Assembly (NCBI RefSeq): GCF_026711005.1
Contig: NZ_JAPPVJ010000001.1
Span: 310,001 to 374,000, forward strand
Source: Sphingobacterium sp. UT-1RO-CII-1
GTDB taxonomy: Bacteria > Bacteroidota > Bacteroidia > Sphingobacteriales > Sphingobacteriaceae
Direction: 5' to 3'
DNA: 64,000 nucleotides
The stretch's first letter is position 1. Each line of letters starts with the position of its first letter. The notes beneath the pieces are model-generated. The model was not told the origin of the DNA. It saw only the letters and a list, made by a program, of their open reading frames with translations, and did no database searches. Shown piece by piece: positions 20,810 to 30,478 of the stretch. The translations under genes were made by a program, and so were the position numbers.

Positions 20810-23083
20810 TTAAACAACCTTTTCGTGTTCTTGCACATCAACTACAGCGATAGTAACCATGTTTACGATTTCACGCACCGAACTATCCAGCTGTAAAACA
20901 TGTACTGGCTTATTCATACCTAAAAGAATCGGGCCGATCGCCTCTGCATCCCCAATCTCCTGCAACATTTTATAAGCTATATTACCTGACTCTAAGTTCG
21001 GAAAAACCAAAGTATTAGCAGGCTGTCCATTTAATCTACTAAATGGAAAATTCGCTTTTAACAGCTCACTATTTAATGCAAAATTCGCTTGTATTTCACC
21101 ATCTACAACTATATCCGGCGACTTCTCGTGTAAAATACCGACAGCTTCTCTCACTTTTGTAGCCACTTCACCATCACTAGAGCCAAAATTAGAATACGAC
21201 AATAAAGCAATACGCGGTTTTATATTAAACCGTCTAACCGCAGTATCTAAAAGCACAGTAATTTCTGCCAATTCGCTAGCTGTTGGGTTTTCATTCACCG
21301 TAGTATCTCCAAAAAACACAGGTCCATTTGACGTCAACATCATATACATACCAGCAACACGACTACCTTTTTTAGCACCTATCACCTGTAGAGCTGGTTT
21401 TATCGTGCTTCCATAGTTTTTTGTTAAACCCGAAATCAAAGTATCAGCTTCACCAAATTGAACCATACTGGCCGCAAAATAATTTCTGTTTGTCATCAAT
21501 TTTCGGGCGTCATTCTCCGAAATTCCCCTTCTCTGTCTTTTTGCATAAAGATGCTGTACAAAGTTATTAAACCTTGGCGTATCAACTTCTTCAAACGGGT
21601 CTATAATCTCTACATCTTTAAGATCAAACTCATACTCTGCGATCAACTCCTCTATCTTCTTTCTATTACCTAATAAAATCGGGAAGGCAATTTTTTCCTC
21701 CTTAACTATTTGTGCTGCACGTAGCGTTTTATAACTATCTGCCTCTGCAAAAACTACACGTTTCGGATTTTTCTTAGCTTTAGTTGTTAAGTTCCTTACA
21801 ATACGATCATCCTTACCTAATCGTTTTCTCAGTTCGTCTTTATACACTTCCCAATCTCCAATTTCCTTACGTGCCACACCCGACTCTATTGCTGCCTTTG
21901 CAACCGCAACGGACACTTCAGTAATTAAACGAGGGTCTGTAGGCTTAGGAATAATATACTCAGCACCAAACTTCAGATTATTGGTATCATAAGCCTGATT
22001 AACCTCTTCCGGAACAGGTTGTTTCGCTAACGCAGCAATAGCTTTCACTGCCGCTATTTTCATTTCCTCATTAATACGCGTAGCTCTTACATCAAGCGCG
22101 CCTCTAAATATATAAGGGAATCCCAAAACATTATTCACCTGATTAGGGAAATCTGAACGTCCTGTTCCCATAATAACATCATCTCGAGTAGCTATGGCCA
22201 GGTCATAATCAATCTCCGGATTAGGGTTAGCCATTGCTAAAACAATAGGCTTTTCATTCATAGACAATAACATATCCGGCGTCAACACATTCGCTGCAGA
22301 CAGACCAATAAACACATCCGCACCCTTTACTGCATCCTGTAGCGTGTGCAAATCAAGATCTGTAGCAAACTCCGCTTTCGTACGATCTAAATTATCACGA
22401 TCCTTTCTGATAACCCCTTTACTATCCAACATCACAATATTTTCTTTCCTGACCCCTACCGACATATACATAGAAGTACAAGAAATTGCAGCTGCTCCTG
22501 CCCCATTAACGACCACCTTTAACTCGCCGATATCTTTACCGGTAAGTTCACAAGCATTAATCAAAGCCGCTCCCGAAATAATAGCCGTACCATGCTGGTC
22601 ATCATGCATCACAGGAATATTCATTTCTTCCTTCAATCGACGTTCGATCTCAAAACATTCCGGAGCCTTAATATCCTCTAGATTTACTCCTCCGAAAGTC
22701 GGCTCCAAAGCCTTTACTATATTAACAAACTCGTCTACGTTTTTGGTATCCAACTCAATATCAAAAACATCGATATCTGCAAAAATTTTAAACAGCAATC
22801 CTTTCCCCTCCATTACAGGCTTACTAGCCTGTGCTCCAATATCTCCCAATCCCAATACTGCAGTACCATTACTGATTACAGCCACAAGATTTCCTTTAGA
22901 CGTATATTTAAAAGCATCTTCAGCATTTTCCGCTATTGCCAAGCAAGGCTCTGCAACGCCTGGCGAATAAGCTAATGACAAATCTCGCTGTGAATTATGG
23001 GGTTTTGTAGGAACAACTTCAATTTTCCCCGGTCTTCCCATTGCATGGTAGTCCAGTGCATCCTTTTTTCTATTAATGCTCAT
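20810..23083 (-). CDS. maeB: NADP-dependent malic enzyme with C-terminal phosphotransacetylase-like domain
   Basis: This 757-residue protein is a MaeB-type fusion. Residues 1-160 are the malic N domain (LSLAYSPGVAEPCLAIAE, MHDDQHGTAIISGAALINA). Residues 160-400 are the NAD(P)-binding domain (VVVNGAGAAAISC). Residues from about 430 are a phosphate acetyltransferase-like domain (RVVFAEADSYKTLRAAQI, LTKNYGSTIKPALQVIG). The enzyme decarboxylates malate to pyruvate and makes NADPH in the cytoplasm; in MaeB the PTA-like part is thought to be regulatory. The length is normal. It is monocistronic, judging from a perfect -7 box upstream and a strong hairpin downstream. Confidence 0.94.
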   Translation of the reverse strand: MSINRKKDALDYHAMGRPGKIEVVPTKPHNSQRDLSLAYSPGVAEPCLAIAENAEDAFKYTSKGNLVAVISNGTAVLGLGDIGAQASKPVMEGKGLLFKIFADIDVFDIELDTKNVDEFVNIVKALEPTFGGVNLEDIKAPECFEIERRLKEEMNIPVMHDDQHGTAIISGAALINACELTGKDIGELKVVVNGAGAAAISCTSMYMSVGVRKENIVMLDSKGVIRKDRDNLDRTKAEFATDLDLHTLQDAVKGADVFIGLSAANVLTPDMLLSMNEKPIVLAMANPNPEIDYDLAIATRDDVIMGTGRSDFPNQVNNVLGFPYIFRGALDVRATRINEEMKIAAVKAIAALAKQPVPEEVNQAYDTNNLKFGAEYIIPKPTDPRLITEVSVAVAKAAIESGVARKEIGDWEVYKDELRKRLGKDDRIVRNLTTKAKKNPKRVVFAEADSYKTLRAAQIVKEEKIAFPILLGNRKKIEELIAEYEFDLKDVEIIDPFEEVDTPRFNNFVQHLYAKRQRRGISENDARKLMTNRNYFAASMVQFGEADTLISGLTKNYGSTIKPALQVIGAKKGSRVAGMYMMLTSNGPVFFGDTTVNENPTASELAEITVLLDTAVRRFNIKPRIALLSYSNFGSSDGEVATKVREAVGILHEKSPDIVVDGEIQANFALNSELLKANFPFSRLNGQPANTLVFPNLESGNIAYKMLQEIGDAEAIGPILLGMNKPVHVLQLDSSVREIVNMVTIAVVDVQEHEKVV

Positions 23084-23117
23084 TTAGTAGTTTATTAATT
23101 TTCTTGAAAAATATTCA

Positions 23118-23125
23118 CAAATTTA
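23118..23125 (-). promoter_or_regulatory. Bacteroidota -7 box of maeB
   Basis: The minus strand reads TAAATTTG, a perfect TAnnTTTG match, 35 nt upstream of the maeB ATG. Confidence 0.5.
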
Positions 23126-23159
23126 TAATTTCGACGGGAAACATACGAATTTCAAACCG

Positions 23160-24584
23160 TTATTTCATCGTATTCAACAACTTAAACATCTCTTGCCGCA
23201 TGTTTGACGCTGTGCCGACATAATTATTAACTAATAGCGTAAAAGTCACTGCCTCACCCTTACTTGTCGTATGATATCCAGTATAACCCAACACTCCTCC
23301 TATTGTACCGCTTTTCATTGACATACCGTTTATAGTAGGTAAACTTTTATGAAATATCTCAAACCAGGGTCTACTTTGAGCATAATGCATAATACGTGAC
23401 ATAGCCAATGTAGTTATTCTATTTTGTGCTGTCAATCCCGACCCATCCAAAATACGCAGTTCACTAGTGGGTATTTTCAATTTTTGCTCCCAATACTTTG
23501 CAACCAACTCTCCTGACTCTCTCGTATCTGATTTGTTATGGCTTAATAAGCCAATAGTTTTAAGTAGAGCCTCGCCATATAAATTCACACTTTTTTGGTT
23601 GAACCAGTAAACAATCTCGTGCAAAGGTGGCGAATTATGCACATCTAAATCTTGACGGGCATGCACAATTTTCTCTCCCGTGTTCATTAACCTTTTTCCT
23701 GTTGTAGGCAAACTATCTACCCACACTTCATTACTTATCAGCGCTTGATGCAATTGGTGTGCTGCATCTAAGGCAGGATCAGGAACAGCTATTTCAATCG
23801 TTTTTTTCAAATCTCTACCCAAACTTCCTCGTAGATAAATAAGCTCCGTATATGGGGCAGAAAAAGCATAAACATTGTCACCAGCTCCCTGAGATGCTGT
23901 TGTTACTTCATTCACGATATGTGCATTGGCTACGTTTGGCACTAACTTTTCAATCGTAGCCGGTTGCCCTATACTCCAATGCCTAAAGACAACTCCCATT
24001 TTATTCTCTCGCCAATTTAAGCCCGACACACCTGCTCCATAATAATTTCCTAGATCTTCCCACGCCCAACCAGCAGGAGCCGTATTTCCTCCCCAGTGCA
24101 AATCATCTGCAATGATACGTCCATTAACCTGTTTAATACCTGCATTCTTAATCTTATACACCCATTTATTTAACAGCACTTCTTCCTTTGTGCTGGTATA
24201 ACGATCAGAACCTAAGGTCGGGTCTCCTGTTCCTGTTAATATTATATCACCGTTCAACACGCCTAAACTATCAATATCTCCAGTATAACTTAATGTTGTT
24301 TTATACGTATAGTTAGCTCCCAATATATCCAAAGCCGTAATACTCGTAATAACCTTCAAGGTCGAAGCTGTAGACAAACCGATAGTACTATTTTTTTCAA
24401 AAAGGACCTGTCCTGTCTTCCCATCCAATACAGTCAGTGAAGCAATTCCGTTTGGCAATTTACCGCTCGATACAAACTGTTGAAAAGCGGTAGGCACTGA
24501 TTCTTTCACACTCTGCCCATAAACCACCTGAACACTAAAAATCAAACAAATTAAATAGAATTTATAAAAGCTCTTAAACATCAT
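23160..24584 (-). CDS. dacB: D-alanyl-D-alanine carboxypeptidase/endopeptidase, PBP4 type (peptidase S13)
   Basis: The 474-residue product has a signal peptide (residues 1-23). The three penicillin-binding motifs are visible: STLK with Ser74 and Lys77, SVN within KSVNLYGEALL, and KSGT within SMKSGTIGGVLGYTGY. The inserted domain between the first and second motifs is typical of PBP4. The enzyme trims or cuts peptidoglycan cross-links in the periplasm. It has its own -7 box 18 nt upstream and is divergent from the aminopeptidase P gene. Nothing unusual is seen. Confidence 0.92.
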   Translation of the reverse strand: MMFKSFYKFYLICLIFSVQVVYGQSVKESVPTAFQQFVSSGKLPNGIASLTVLDGKTGQVLFEKNSTIGLSTASTLKVITSITALDILGANYTYKTTLSYTGDIDSLGVLNGDIILTGTGDPTLGSDRYTSTKEEVLLNKWVYKIKNAGIKQVNGRIIADDLHWGGNTAPAGWAWEDLGNYYGAGVSGLNWRENKMGVVFRHWSIGQPATIEKLVPNVANAHIVNEVTTASQGAGDNVYAFSAPYTELIYLRGSLGRDLKKTIEIAVPDPALDAAHQLHQALISNEVWVDSLPTTGKRLMNTGEKIVHARQDLDVHNSPPLHEIVYWFNQKSVNLYGEALLKTIGLLSHNKSDTRESGELVAKYWEQKLKIPTSELRILDGSGLTAQNRITTLAMSRIMHYAQSRPWFEIFHKSLPTINGMSMKSGTIGGVLGYTGYHTTSKGEAVTFTLLVNNYVGTASNMRQEMFKLLNTMK

Positions 24585-24601
24585 AACAGTTACTTAATTT
24601 A

Positions 24602-24609
24602 CAAACTTA
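24602..24609 (-). promoter_or_regulatory. Bacteroidota -7 box of dacB
   Basis: The minus strand reads TAAGTTTG, a perfect TAnnTTTG match, ending 18 nt before the ATG. The 5' untranslated region would be very short. Confidence 0.5.
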
Positions 24610-24735
24610 CATAAATTCACTTTTATACGTTCCCAAAACTATGCACTTTAAAATAATCTAAACTCCCACTTAACATTAAATAATAGGGAAGTCATTCTAT
24701 AATTTTTTAACTTGCATCATTCTAATACAAATCTT

Positions 24736-26514
24736 ATGACAAAACATGCAGATCGATTAAGTGCTTTACGATCAGAAATGAAATCTAAGGGTATTGATGC
24801 TTATATCATTCCATCATCTGACCCGCATATTAGCGAATACCTTCCTGAACGATTCAAATGTATATCCTGGCTTTCCGGCTTTACGGGTTCAGCAGGTACT
24901 TTAGCCATCACACAAGACTTTGCAGGCTTATGGGCAGATTCTCGCTACTTCGTACAAGGAGAAGAGCAATTAGCGGGCAGCGGATTTGATTTAGTAAAAT
25001 TAAAAGTGCAAGGAGCCCCCGAATATGCACAATGGCTAGCCGGCAAACTACAACCGGGCGATAAAGTAGCTTTTGACGGTAATTTAGCATCCATTGCTGT
25101 TGCCAAGGCAATCCAGGACAACTTAGTACCATTAGGTATAAAAGTCGATGGCCACCAAGATCTCCTTCATGAGATATGGCCAGATCGTCCAGCACTTCCC
25201 CAGGCGAAGGCTTACCTTTTAAATGAAGATACTACAGGGCAATCAACTGTTGAAAAACTAAAATCAGTTAGAAAACATTTAGCAGAAAATAGAGCAGAGG
25301 CACATTTAGTCTCCTCTTTAGACGATTTAGCGTGGCTACTCAACATCCGAGGTAGCGACGTAAAGTGCAATCCTGTAGTTCTCGGCTTTTTACTGATAAA
25401 CCAACAGGAAAACACCCTTTTCATTGATCAGTCAAAACTAAACGAAAAAGACAAAGCCTCTTTATTAGACTCTGGAGTCCGTATCAAACCTTATTCTGAT
25501 GCATTATCTACTATAGAAGACCTTAAAAGCTCCAGTATTTTACTAGACCCTAAAAGAACATGTTTCGCTATGTATGATGCTATACCTGCATCAACAAAAA
25601 TCGTCGAAGCGACTAATCCATCCACAAATCTCAAAGCGGTTAAGAACGAAACCGAGATCAATCATACACGAAATGTAATGGTCAAAGATGGTGTTGCTAT
25701 GACGCGTTTTTTTAAATGGATAGAAGAAAACGTTTCATATGGAAACCTAAGCGAAATTAGTATTGCTGAAAAGCTCTATGAATTTCGGTCTGCCAACGAA
25801 GGTTTTGTAGATATCTCTTTTGATACAATTGCAGGTTATTTAGAACACGGTGCTCTGCCTCACTATAAAGCTACTGAAGAAAGTAACGCCACATTAAAAC
25901 CTGAAGGCCTATTATTAGTAGACTCTGGCGGACAGTATCGCGATGGAACAACAGACATTACGCGCGTTGTTTCTTTAGGTAAAATAACAGATCAGGAACG
26001 GCAGGATTACACCATTGTCTTAAAAGGAATGATTGAAGGCTCGTTGGCTATATATCCTGTTGGAACACGTGGTTACCAAATTGATGCCATAACGAGACGT
26101 CCTATTTGGGAAACATTACGCAACTACGGTCACGGCACTGGTCATGGTGTTGGCTTTTTCTTAAATGTTCACGAAGGTCCGCATACGTTCAATCCCTCAA
26201 ATGTAGATGTGCCCGTACAGGAAGGCATGATAAGCTCTATAGAACCTGGTTTATACCGCGAGGGTCAATATGGCATACGTATCGAAAACCTTGTATTGGC
26301 TCAAGCTCTGGAGTCCAACCAATTTGGTAGTTTTATGAATTTCGACACCTTAACAATCTGTTATATTGCCACTGATTTAGTAGACAGAAGTCTTTTGGAT
26401 CAAAAGCATATCAACTGGCTCAACAGTTATAATGGCTGGGTACATTGGCAATTGGCTCCACATCTTACAAGTGAGGAGTCTGCTTGGTTACAGGAAAAAA
26501 CTAAAGCAATCTAA
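24736..26514 (+). CDS. pepP: Xaa-Pro aminopeptidase (peptidase M24B)
   Basis: This 592-residue cytoplasmic enzyme removes N-terminal residues before proline. It has the long three-domain form: two creatinase-like N-terminal domains (IDAYIIPSSDPHISEYLPER; WADSRYF) and a C-terminal pita-bread domain. The metal ligands are seen in VDSGGQYRDGTTDITR (two Asp), GHGTGHGVG (His), SSIEPGLY (Glu) and GIRIENLVL (Glu). I chose the ATG at 24736. A TTG at 24712 would add eight residues (MHHSNTNL) with no family support. It is a single gene, ended by a shared terminator. Confidence 0.9.
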   Translation: MTKHADRLSALRSEMKSKGIDAYIIPSSDPHISEYLPERFKCISWLSGFTGSAGTLAITQDFAGLWADSRYFVQGEEQLAGSGFDLVKLKVQGAPEYAQWLAGKLQPGDKVAFDGNLASIAVAKAIQDNLVPLGIKVDGHQDLLHEIWPDRPALPQAKAYLLNEDTTGQSTVEKLKSVRKHLAENRAEAHLVSSLDDLAWLLNIRGSDVKCNPVVLGFLLINQQENTLFIDQSKLNEKDKASLLDSGVRIKPYSDALSTIEDLKSSSILLDPKRTCFAMYDAIPASTKIVEATNPSTNLKAVKNETEINHTRNVMVKDGVAMTRFFKWIEENVSYGNLSEISIAEKLYEFRSANEGFVDISFDTIAGYLEHGALPHYKATEESNATLKPEGLLLVDSGGQYRDGTTDITRVVSLGKITDQERQDYTIVLKGMIEGSLAIYPVGTRGYQIDAITRRPIWETLRNYGHGTGHGVGFFLNVHEGPHTFNPSNVDVPVQEGMISSIEPGLYREGQYGIRIENLVLAQALESNQFGSFMNFDTLTICYIATDLVDRSLLDQKHINWLNSYNGWVHWQLAPHLTSEESAWLQEKTKAI

Positions 26515-26534
26515 AAAATTAATACATTCATAAA

Positions 26535-26573
26535 AAAGCTGTCGGTCCAATATCTATTTGTCCCGACAGCTTT
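26535..26573. terminator. Bidirectional terminator between pepP and the GH2 gene
   Basis: AAAGCTGTCGG and CCGACAGCTTT form an 11-bp stem around a 17-nt loop between two convergent genes. A-rich sequence to the left and T-containing sequence to the right fit use from both sides. Confidence 0.75.
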
Positions 26574-26613
26574 AACTCTCCTAAGCAAATTCACTTTATA
26601 GCCAAAGGCTACT

Positions 26614-28461
26614 CTACTTAACCACTGTATTATAAAGCTTACTATGCAAGTCGGAAAGAGTGCTTTCGGGTATCTTCATTACTTTTCGGTCGTAAGTCAT
26701 TAATCCGTTTGTCTCTATTTCTACATCCGTTGTCTGTGTATATACAGCAGCAGACAATCCTTTGGGTATAAGCCTTTGAAGATTATCAATCAGTTCACTA
26801 TATCTTTTACGCAACTCTTCCTTATTCTTAAAAGATTGATAGCCCCAATTATCTTTCTGTTGCCAAGTATGCCCCTCAATCGGCAGACCTAAACCTCCGT
26901 ATTCGCCAAGAGCTAAGACATAATCCTTTCCAAAAATATCAGGATCAGGCATAGCAGCATCAGGATAATTATGAATATCTAAAATATCCCCTACATAAGC
27001 AAAGTTTCCTCCACTTGCGCTATTCACTAATCTTGATGGGTCTTTAGCAATAGTCCATTCCGTAATTTCTTTGGTTTTAAATTGCCCCCAAGCTTCATTA
27101 AACGGCACCCACACAACAATACTTGGAAAGTTATGCAACTGTTCCATAATTGTATTCCATTCTTGACGAAAAATACGCTCAGATTCCTCACTTCTATCCT
27201 TATCATGTTTCCCTCCAGATATCTTACCTGGCATCATATCCCAAACATTTCCACCTAAGTCTCCGCTTGGCATATCCTGCCAAACCAATACTCCAATGCT
27301 ATCACAGTGCCTATACCAACGGGCTGGTTCCACCTTAATATGCTTACGTATCATATTAAACCCCATCTCTTTCGTTTTCTCCACGTCATACTTCAAAGCG
27401 TCATCTGACGGTGCCGTATGCAATCCATCCGGCCACCACCCTTGATCTAAGGGGCCATAATGAAAAACAAATTTATCATTCAGCATCATTCTCTTTACGC
27501 CATGCTCATCAGCTTTAACAGCTATCTTTCTCATAGCGAAGTAACTCTTTACCTCATCGATCGTTTTACCTCCACGTTGTAGTTTCACCCTTAGATCATA
27601 TAATTTAGGTGAATCTGGCGACCACAGCAGAGCATCTGACACCTGTAACGCCATCTGTGTTCCCACAATTCCGTTCGCTTCGGCAATTTTAGTATCCCCA
27701 TCGTAAGCTTCCACCACTAACATATCTCCAGATTTAGCCCCCGCAACCTCGGCTTGAAAGCTCAACCTTTTATTATCCACATCCGGCGTTTGCTTTGTAC
27801 TCACTATATACGTATCAGCCACCCCTTCCAACCAAACTGTCTGCCATATACCTGAAACAGGCGTATACCAAATTCCATGCGGATTATTTATCTGTTTGCC
27901 ACGTGGCTGCGGCCCTTCACTCGTTGGGTCCCACACCCGAACGGCAATATCCTGCTTGTCTCCTTTTTTAAGGGCCTTCGTAATATCGAACGAAAACGCA
28001 TTAAAACCACCCTCATGCCTACCTATCAATTGTTCATTGACATATACATCACATTGCCAGTCTACTGCTCCAAAATGTAGCAAAACCTTTCCTTTTCTTA
28101 ACTTCTTATCAACAGTCAACTCTCGGTTATACCATAAAGCTTGCTTCTCCGTCAATCTTTTCCCCACACCAGACAAAGCCGACTCTATAGCAAAAGGTAC
28201 TAATATCTCCCCTTCCCAGTTAGCCGGTATTGCAGTCTGCTCCTGTGCAGTGATAGTATATTTCCACAGCCCGTTCAAATTCTGCCAGTTACCCGATCTT
28301 TCCAGTTGCGGCCGGGGATACTCTGCATGCACATTCTTAACATCAACTTTTTCCCCCCATTCGGTTAAAAGTTTATCACCAACTGGTCTCCACTCCTGGG
28401 CCCCAACGTGCCCCCACAGCAACAAACCAATCGATAATAAGGTTAGTCCTTTTTTCATCAT
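26614..28461 (-). CDS. Exported glycoside hydrolase family 2 protein
   Basis: The 615-residue product starts with a signal peptide ending near HVGAQ. It then has the GH2 order: a jelly-roll sugar-binding domain (about 45-225: WYNRELTVDKKLRKGKVLLHF), an immunoglobulin-like domain (225-325), and a TIM barrel (325-615: MGFNMIRKHIKVEPARWYRHC). The acid/base is probably Glu456 in VPFNEAWG, and the nucleophile Glu520 in ALGEYGGLGL. GH2 covers beta-galactosidases, beta-glucuronidases and mannosidases, and I cannot fix the specificity. The galactose mutarotase gene is 16 bp upstream in the same operon, which favours a galactoside (inference). Confidence 0.87.
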   Translation of the reverse strand: MMKKGLTLLSIGLLLWGHVGAQEWRPVGDKLLTEWGEKVDVKNVHAEYPRPQLERSGNWQNLNGLWKYTITAQEQTAIPANWEGEILVPFAIESALSGVGKRLTEKQALWYNRELTVDKKLRKGKVLLHFGAVDWQCDVYVNEQLIGRHEGGFNAFSFDITKALKKGDKQDIAVRVWDPTSEGPQPRGKQINNPHGIWYTPVSGIWQTVWLEGVADTYIVSTKQTPDVDNKRLSFQAEVAGAKSGDMLVVEAYDGDTKIAEANGIVGTQMALQVSDALLWSPDSPKLYDLRVKLQRGGKTIDEVKSYFAMRKIAVKADEHGVKRMMLNDKFVFHYGPLDQGWWPDGLHTAPSDDALKYDVEKTKEMGFNMIRKHIKVEPARWYRHCDSIGVLVWQDMPSGDLGGNVWDMMPGKISGGKHDKDRSEESERIFRQEWNTIMEQLHNFPSIVVWVPFNEAWGQFKTKEITEWTIAKDPSRLVNSASGGNFAYVGDILDIHNYPDAAMPDPDIFGKDYVLALGEYGGLGLPIEGHTWQQKDNWGYQSFKNKEELRKRYSELIDNLQRLIPKGLSAAVYTQTTDVEIETNGLMTYDRKVMKIPESTLSDLHSKLYNTVVK

Positions 28462-28477
28462 TTTACATTTATAAGTT

Positions 28478-29653
28478 TTACTTATTGTTATCTACTGAAA
28501 ATCTATACACTGACTTTGTTGTATATTTATCTCCGGGATTTAATATCACGGAAGGAAAACTCTTTTGATTTGGAGAATCTGGGAAATGCTGTGGTTCAAG
28601 ACATAGCCCTGTTCTAAAAGAATCGGTTTCACCACCCTTCAATGTAACCTTATCAGCCATAAAATTACCGCTATAAAATTGTAGCCCTGGCTCTTCCGTA
28701 TACAGATCCATAATAATTCCCGACACATCGCCTTTTAAAGTAGCAGCATGCCTCAGCCCTCCATCCTTAGCCTCCTTCAAAACGAAATTATGATCATAGC
28801 CCCTACCATAACGCAACTGTTCATCATCAGCAGCAATATCACGTCCTATCGTTTTCATCTTCGTAAAATCAAACGCTGTATTTTTCACCGGCATTATTTC
28901 ACCGGTAGGGATCAAAGTGCTGTCAACTGGGGTGAAACCTTCTGCATACAATTGCAGCTCATGATCTAAAATTGTTCCCTTTCCCTCTCCATTTAAATTG
29001 AAATAGGCATGGTTAGTCAAGTTTATTACTGTTTTTTTGTCTGTAGTAGCTTCATAACTTATCGTCAATGTATTATCCTCATCCAGCGTATACCTTACCT
29101 TCATTTCAATATTTCCAGGGAACCCCTCTTGCAAATGGGGCAGCAGATAGCTGAACAACACCCCCTGTTCATCCTGATGAACATCCCATATCGCAAAATG
29201 CACTCCCTTAAATCCTCCATGTAAAGTATTTGGTCCATTATTAACGACCGTACGATACTCCTTATCTTCCAAAGTAAAGCGTCCATTTGCAATCCTGTTT
29301 CCAAATGGTCCGACAATAGTCCCAAAAAACGGCTCTTCAGAATTATTATATGCCGATGCATTATCAAAACCCAGCACTACATCTGTTAAAGTATTATGCT
29401 TGTCGGGCACAACAAGCCCCACCAACCTAGCCCCGAAATTAGTAAGGTATGCTACGGATCCCTGTTTATTCGTCAACGTATAAAGTTTTACAGCCTGCCC
29501 ATCTATTTCGGTTCCAAAACGTGCACTATCCAACTGCACGTATTGTTTCCTCGACTCCTCAACCTGCATTTTCTTTTCACCTTCACGAGGTGCTTGACAT
29601 GACGAAGTACACAATAGCACTATCCACAACCCCACATAAAGTTTGTTTATCAT
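28478..29653 (-). CDS. galM: Aldose 1-epimerase (galactose mutarotase), exported lipoprotein
   Basis: GalM interconverts the alpha and beta anomers of aldoses. Catalytic elements are present: FGNRIANGRF, NLTNHAYFNLNGEG with the acid histidine, and CLEPQHFPDSPN with the base glutamate. I start it at the ATG at 29653, which gives a lipoprotein-like signal sequence with cysteines at residues 15 and 19. An ATG at 29704 would place 17 extra residues before that signal. Exported GalM lipoproteins are common in Bacteroidota glycan loci. It is the first gene of a two-gene operon with the GH2 enzyme. Confidence 0.88.
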   Translation of the reverse strand: MINKLYVGLWIVLLCTSSCQAPREGEKKMQVEESRKQYVQLDSARFGTEIDGQAVKLYTLTNKQGSVAYLTNFGARLVGLVVPDKHNTLTDVVLGFDNASAYNNSEEPFFGTIVGPFGNRIANGRFTLEDKEYRTVVNNGPNTLHGGFKGVHFAIWDVHQDEQGVLFSYLLPHLQEGFPGNIEMKVRYTLDEDNTLTISYEATTDKKTVINLTNHAYFNLNGEGKGTILDHELQLYAEGFTPVDSTLIPTGEIMPVKNTAFDFTKMKTIGRDIAADDEQLRYGRGYDHNFVLKEAKDGGLRHAATLKGDVSGIIMDLYTEEPGLQFYSGNFMADKVTLKGGETDSFRTGLCLEPQHFPDSPNQKSFPSVILNPGDKYTTKSVYRFSVDNNK

Positions 29654-29984
29654 ATTTTTAGCATTTATAACATATCCCTCTATTTCAAATAGCAATCCAT
29701 GCATAGCTATTATAAATATCGCTAGCTACATAACAGCTTCATAGCTCGCTTGTAGCTAATCGTTATTCTATAAAGTTATAACCTGTTTTACGTGAAGCAC
29801 AGTAGGTTTACGTTGTTTATCACAATAAATTTAGTTAATAGACAACACTTTTCAAACACAAAACAACCAGATTATAAGAAAAACTTATCAAAGCACCCTT
29901 CCAGAAAGATGATAAAAAGTATACTTACACAAATTTTGATATGTGAAAGATGACCGCTAACTTCACGGTCAAAATTAAGTTGAC
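29654..29984. other. Divergent intergenic region between galM and the fRMsr gene
   Basis: About 330 bp without a gene. Near 29710-29760 the word TAGCT recurs several times, and near 29951-29971 TGACCG/CGGTCA form a short inverted repeat just before the fRMsr start. These may be promoter or operator elements; nothing more specific can be supported. Confidence 0.35.
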
Positions 29985-30476
29985 ATGGCAGAAGATTTAA
30001 TCATAGCTCAAGGTAGCAAAGAAGAGCAATATCAGCTTCTATACGAACAGATCAAAGCTTTAATATCGGGCGAAACCAACAAAATCGCCAACATGGCAAA
30101 TATTGCGGCAGCACTTAAAGAGCAATTCAACTTTTGGTGGGTAGGTTTCTATTTAGTAGAAAATAAAGAGCTTGTCCTGGGGCCATTTCAAGGTCCGGTT
30201 GCATGCACCCGCATTGGGTATGGCAAAGGCGTATGTGGCACAAGTTGGCAACAGCAAAAAACAATAATTGTCCCCGATGTAGAACTATTCCCTGGGCACA
30301 TTGCGTGCAGTTCACTATCCAAGTCAGAAATTGTCGTCCCGCTCCTACAGGAAGGCTCCTGCATTGGCATACTTGACGTAGATAGCGAACATTTAAATCA
30401 TTTCGATGAAACGGATGCTAAATATCTTCAGAAAATTTGTATGCTGCTATTAGAAACAAACTTTTTAGCCTCCTAG
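29985..30476 (+). CDS. msrC: GAF-domain free methionine-(R)-sulfoxide reductase
   Basis: This 163-residue single-GAF protein has the fRMsr pattern. FNFWWVGFYLVENKELVLGPFQG is followed by three conserved cysteines in VACTRIGYGKGVCGTSW and HIACSS, and then the SEIVVPLLQEGSCIGILDVDSE end. fRMsr reduces free methionine-R-sulfoxide in the cytoplasm, with the cysteines shuttling the disulfide. The length is normal (about 150-165). The stop codon lies 2 bp from the stop of the convergent WD40 gene, so no separate terminator fits between them. Confidence 0.9.
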   Translation: MAEDLIIAQGSKEEQYQLLYEQIKALISGETNKIANMANIAAALKEQFNFWWVGFYLVENKELVLGPFQGPVACTRIGYGKGVCGTSWQQQKTIIVPDVELFPGHIACSSLSKSEIVVPLLQEGSCIGILDVDSEHLNHFDETDAKYLQKICMLLLETNFLAS

Positions 30477-30478
30477 GT

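Noticed and set aside
24712..24735. TTG start for the Xaa-Pro aminopeptidase
   Set aside because: The eight added residues have no counterpart in the family, and the ATG at 24736 is a normal start.
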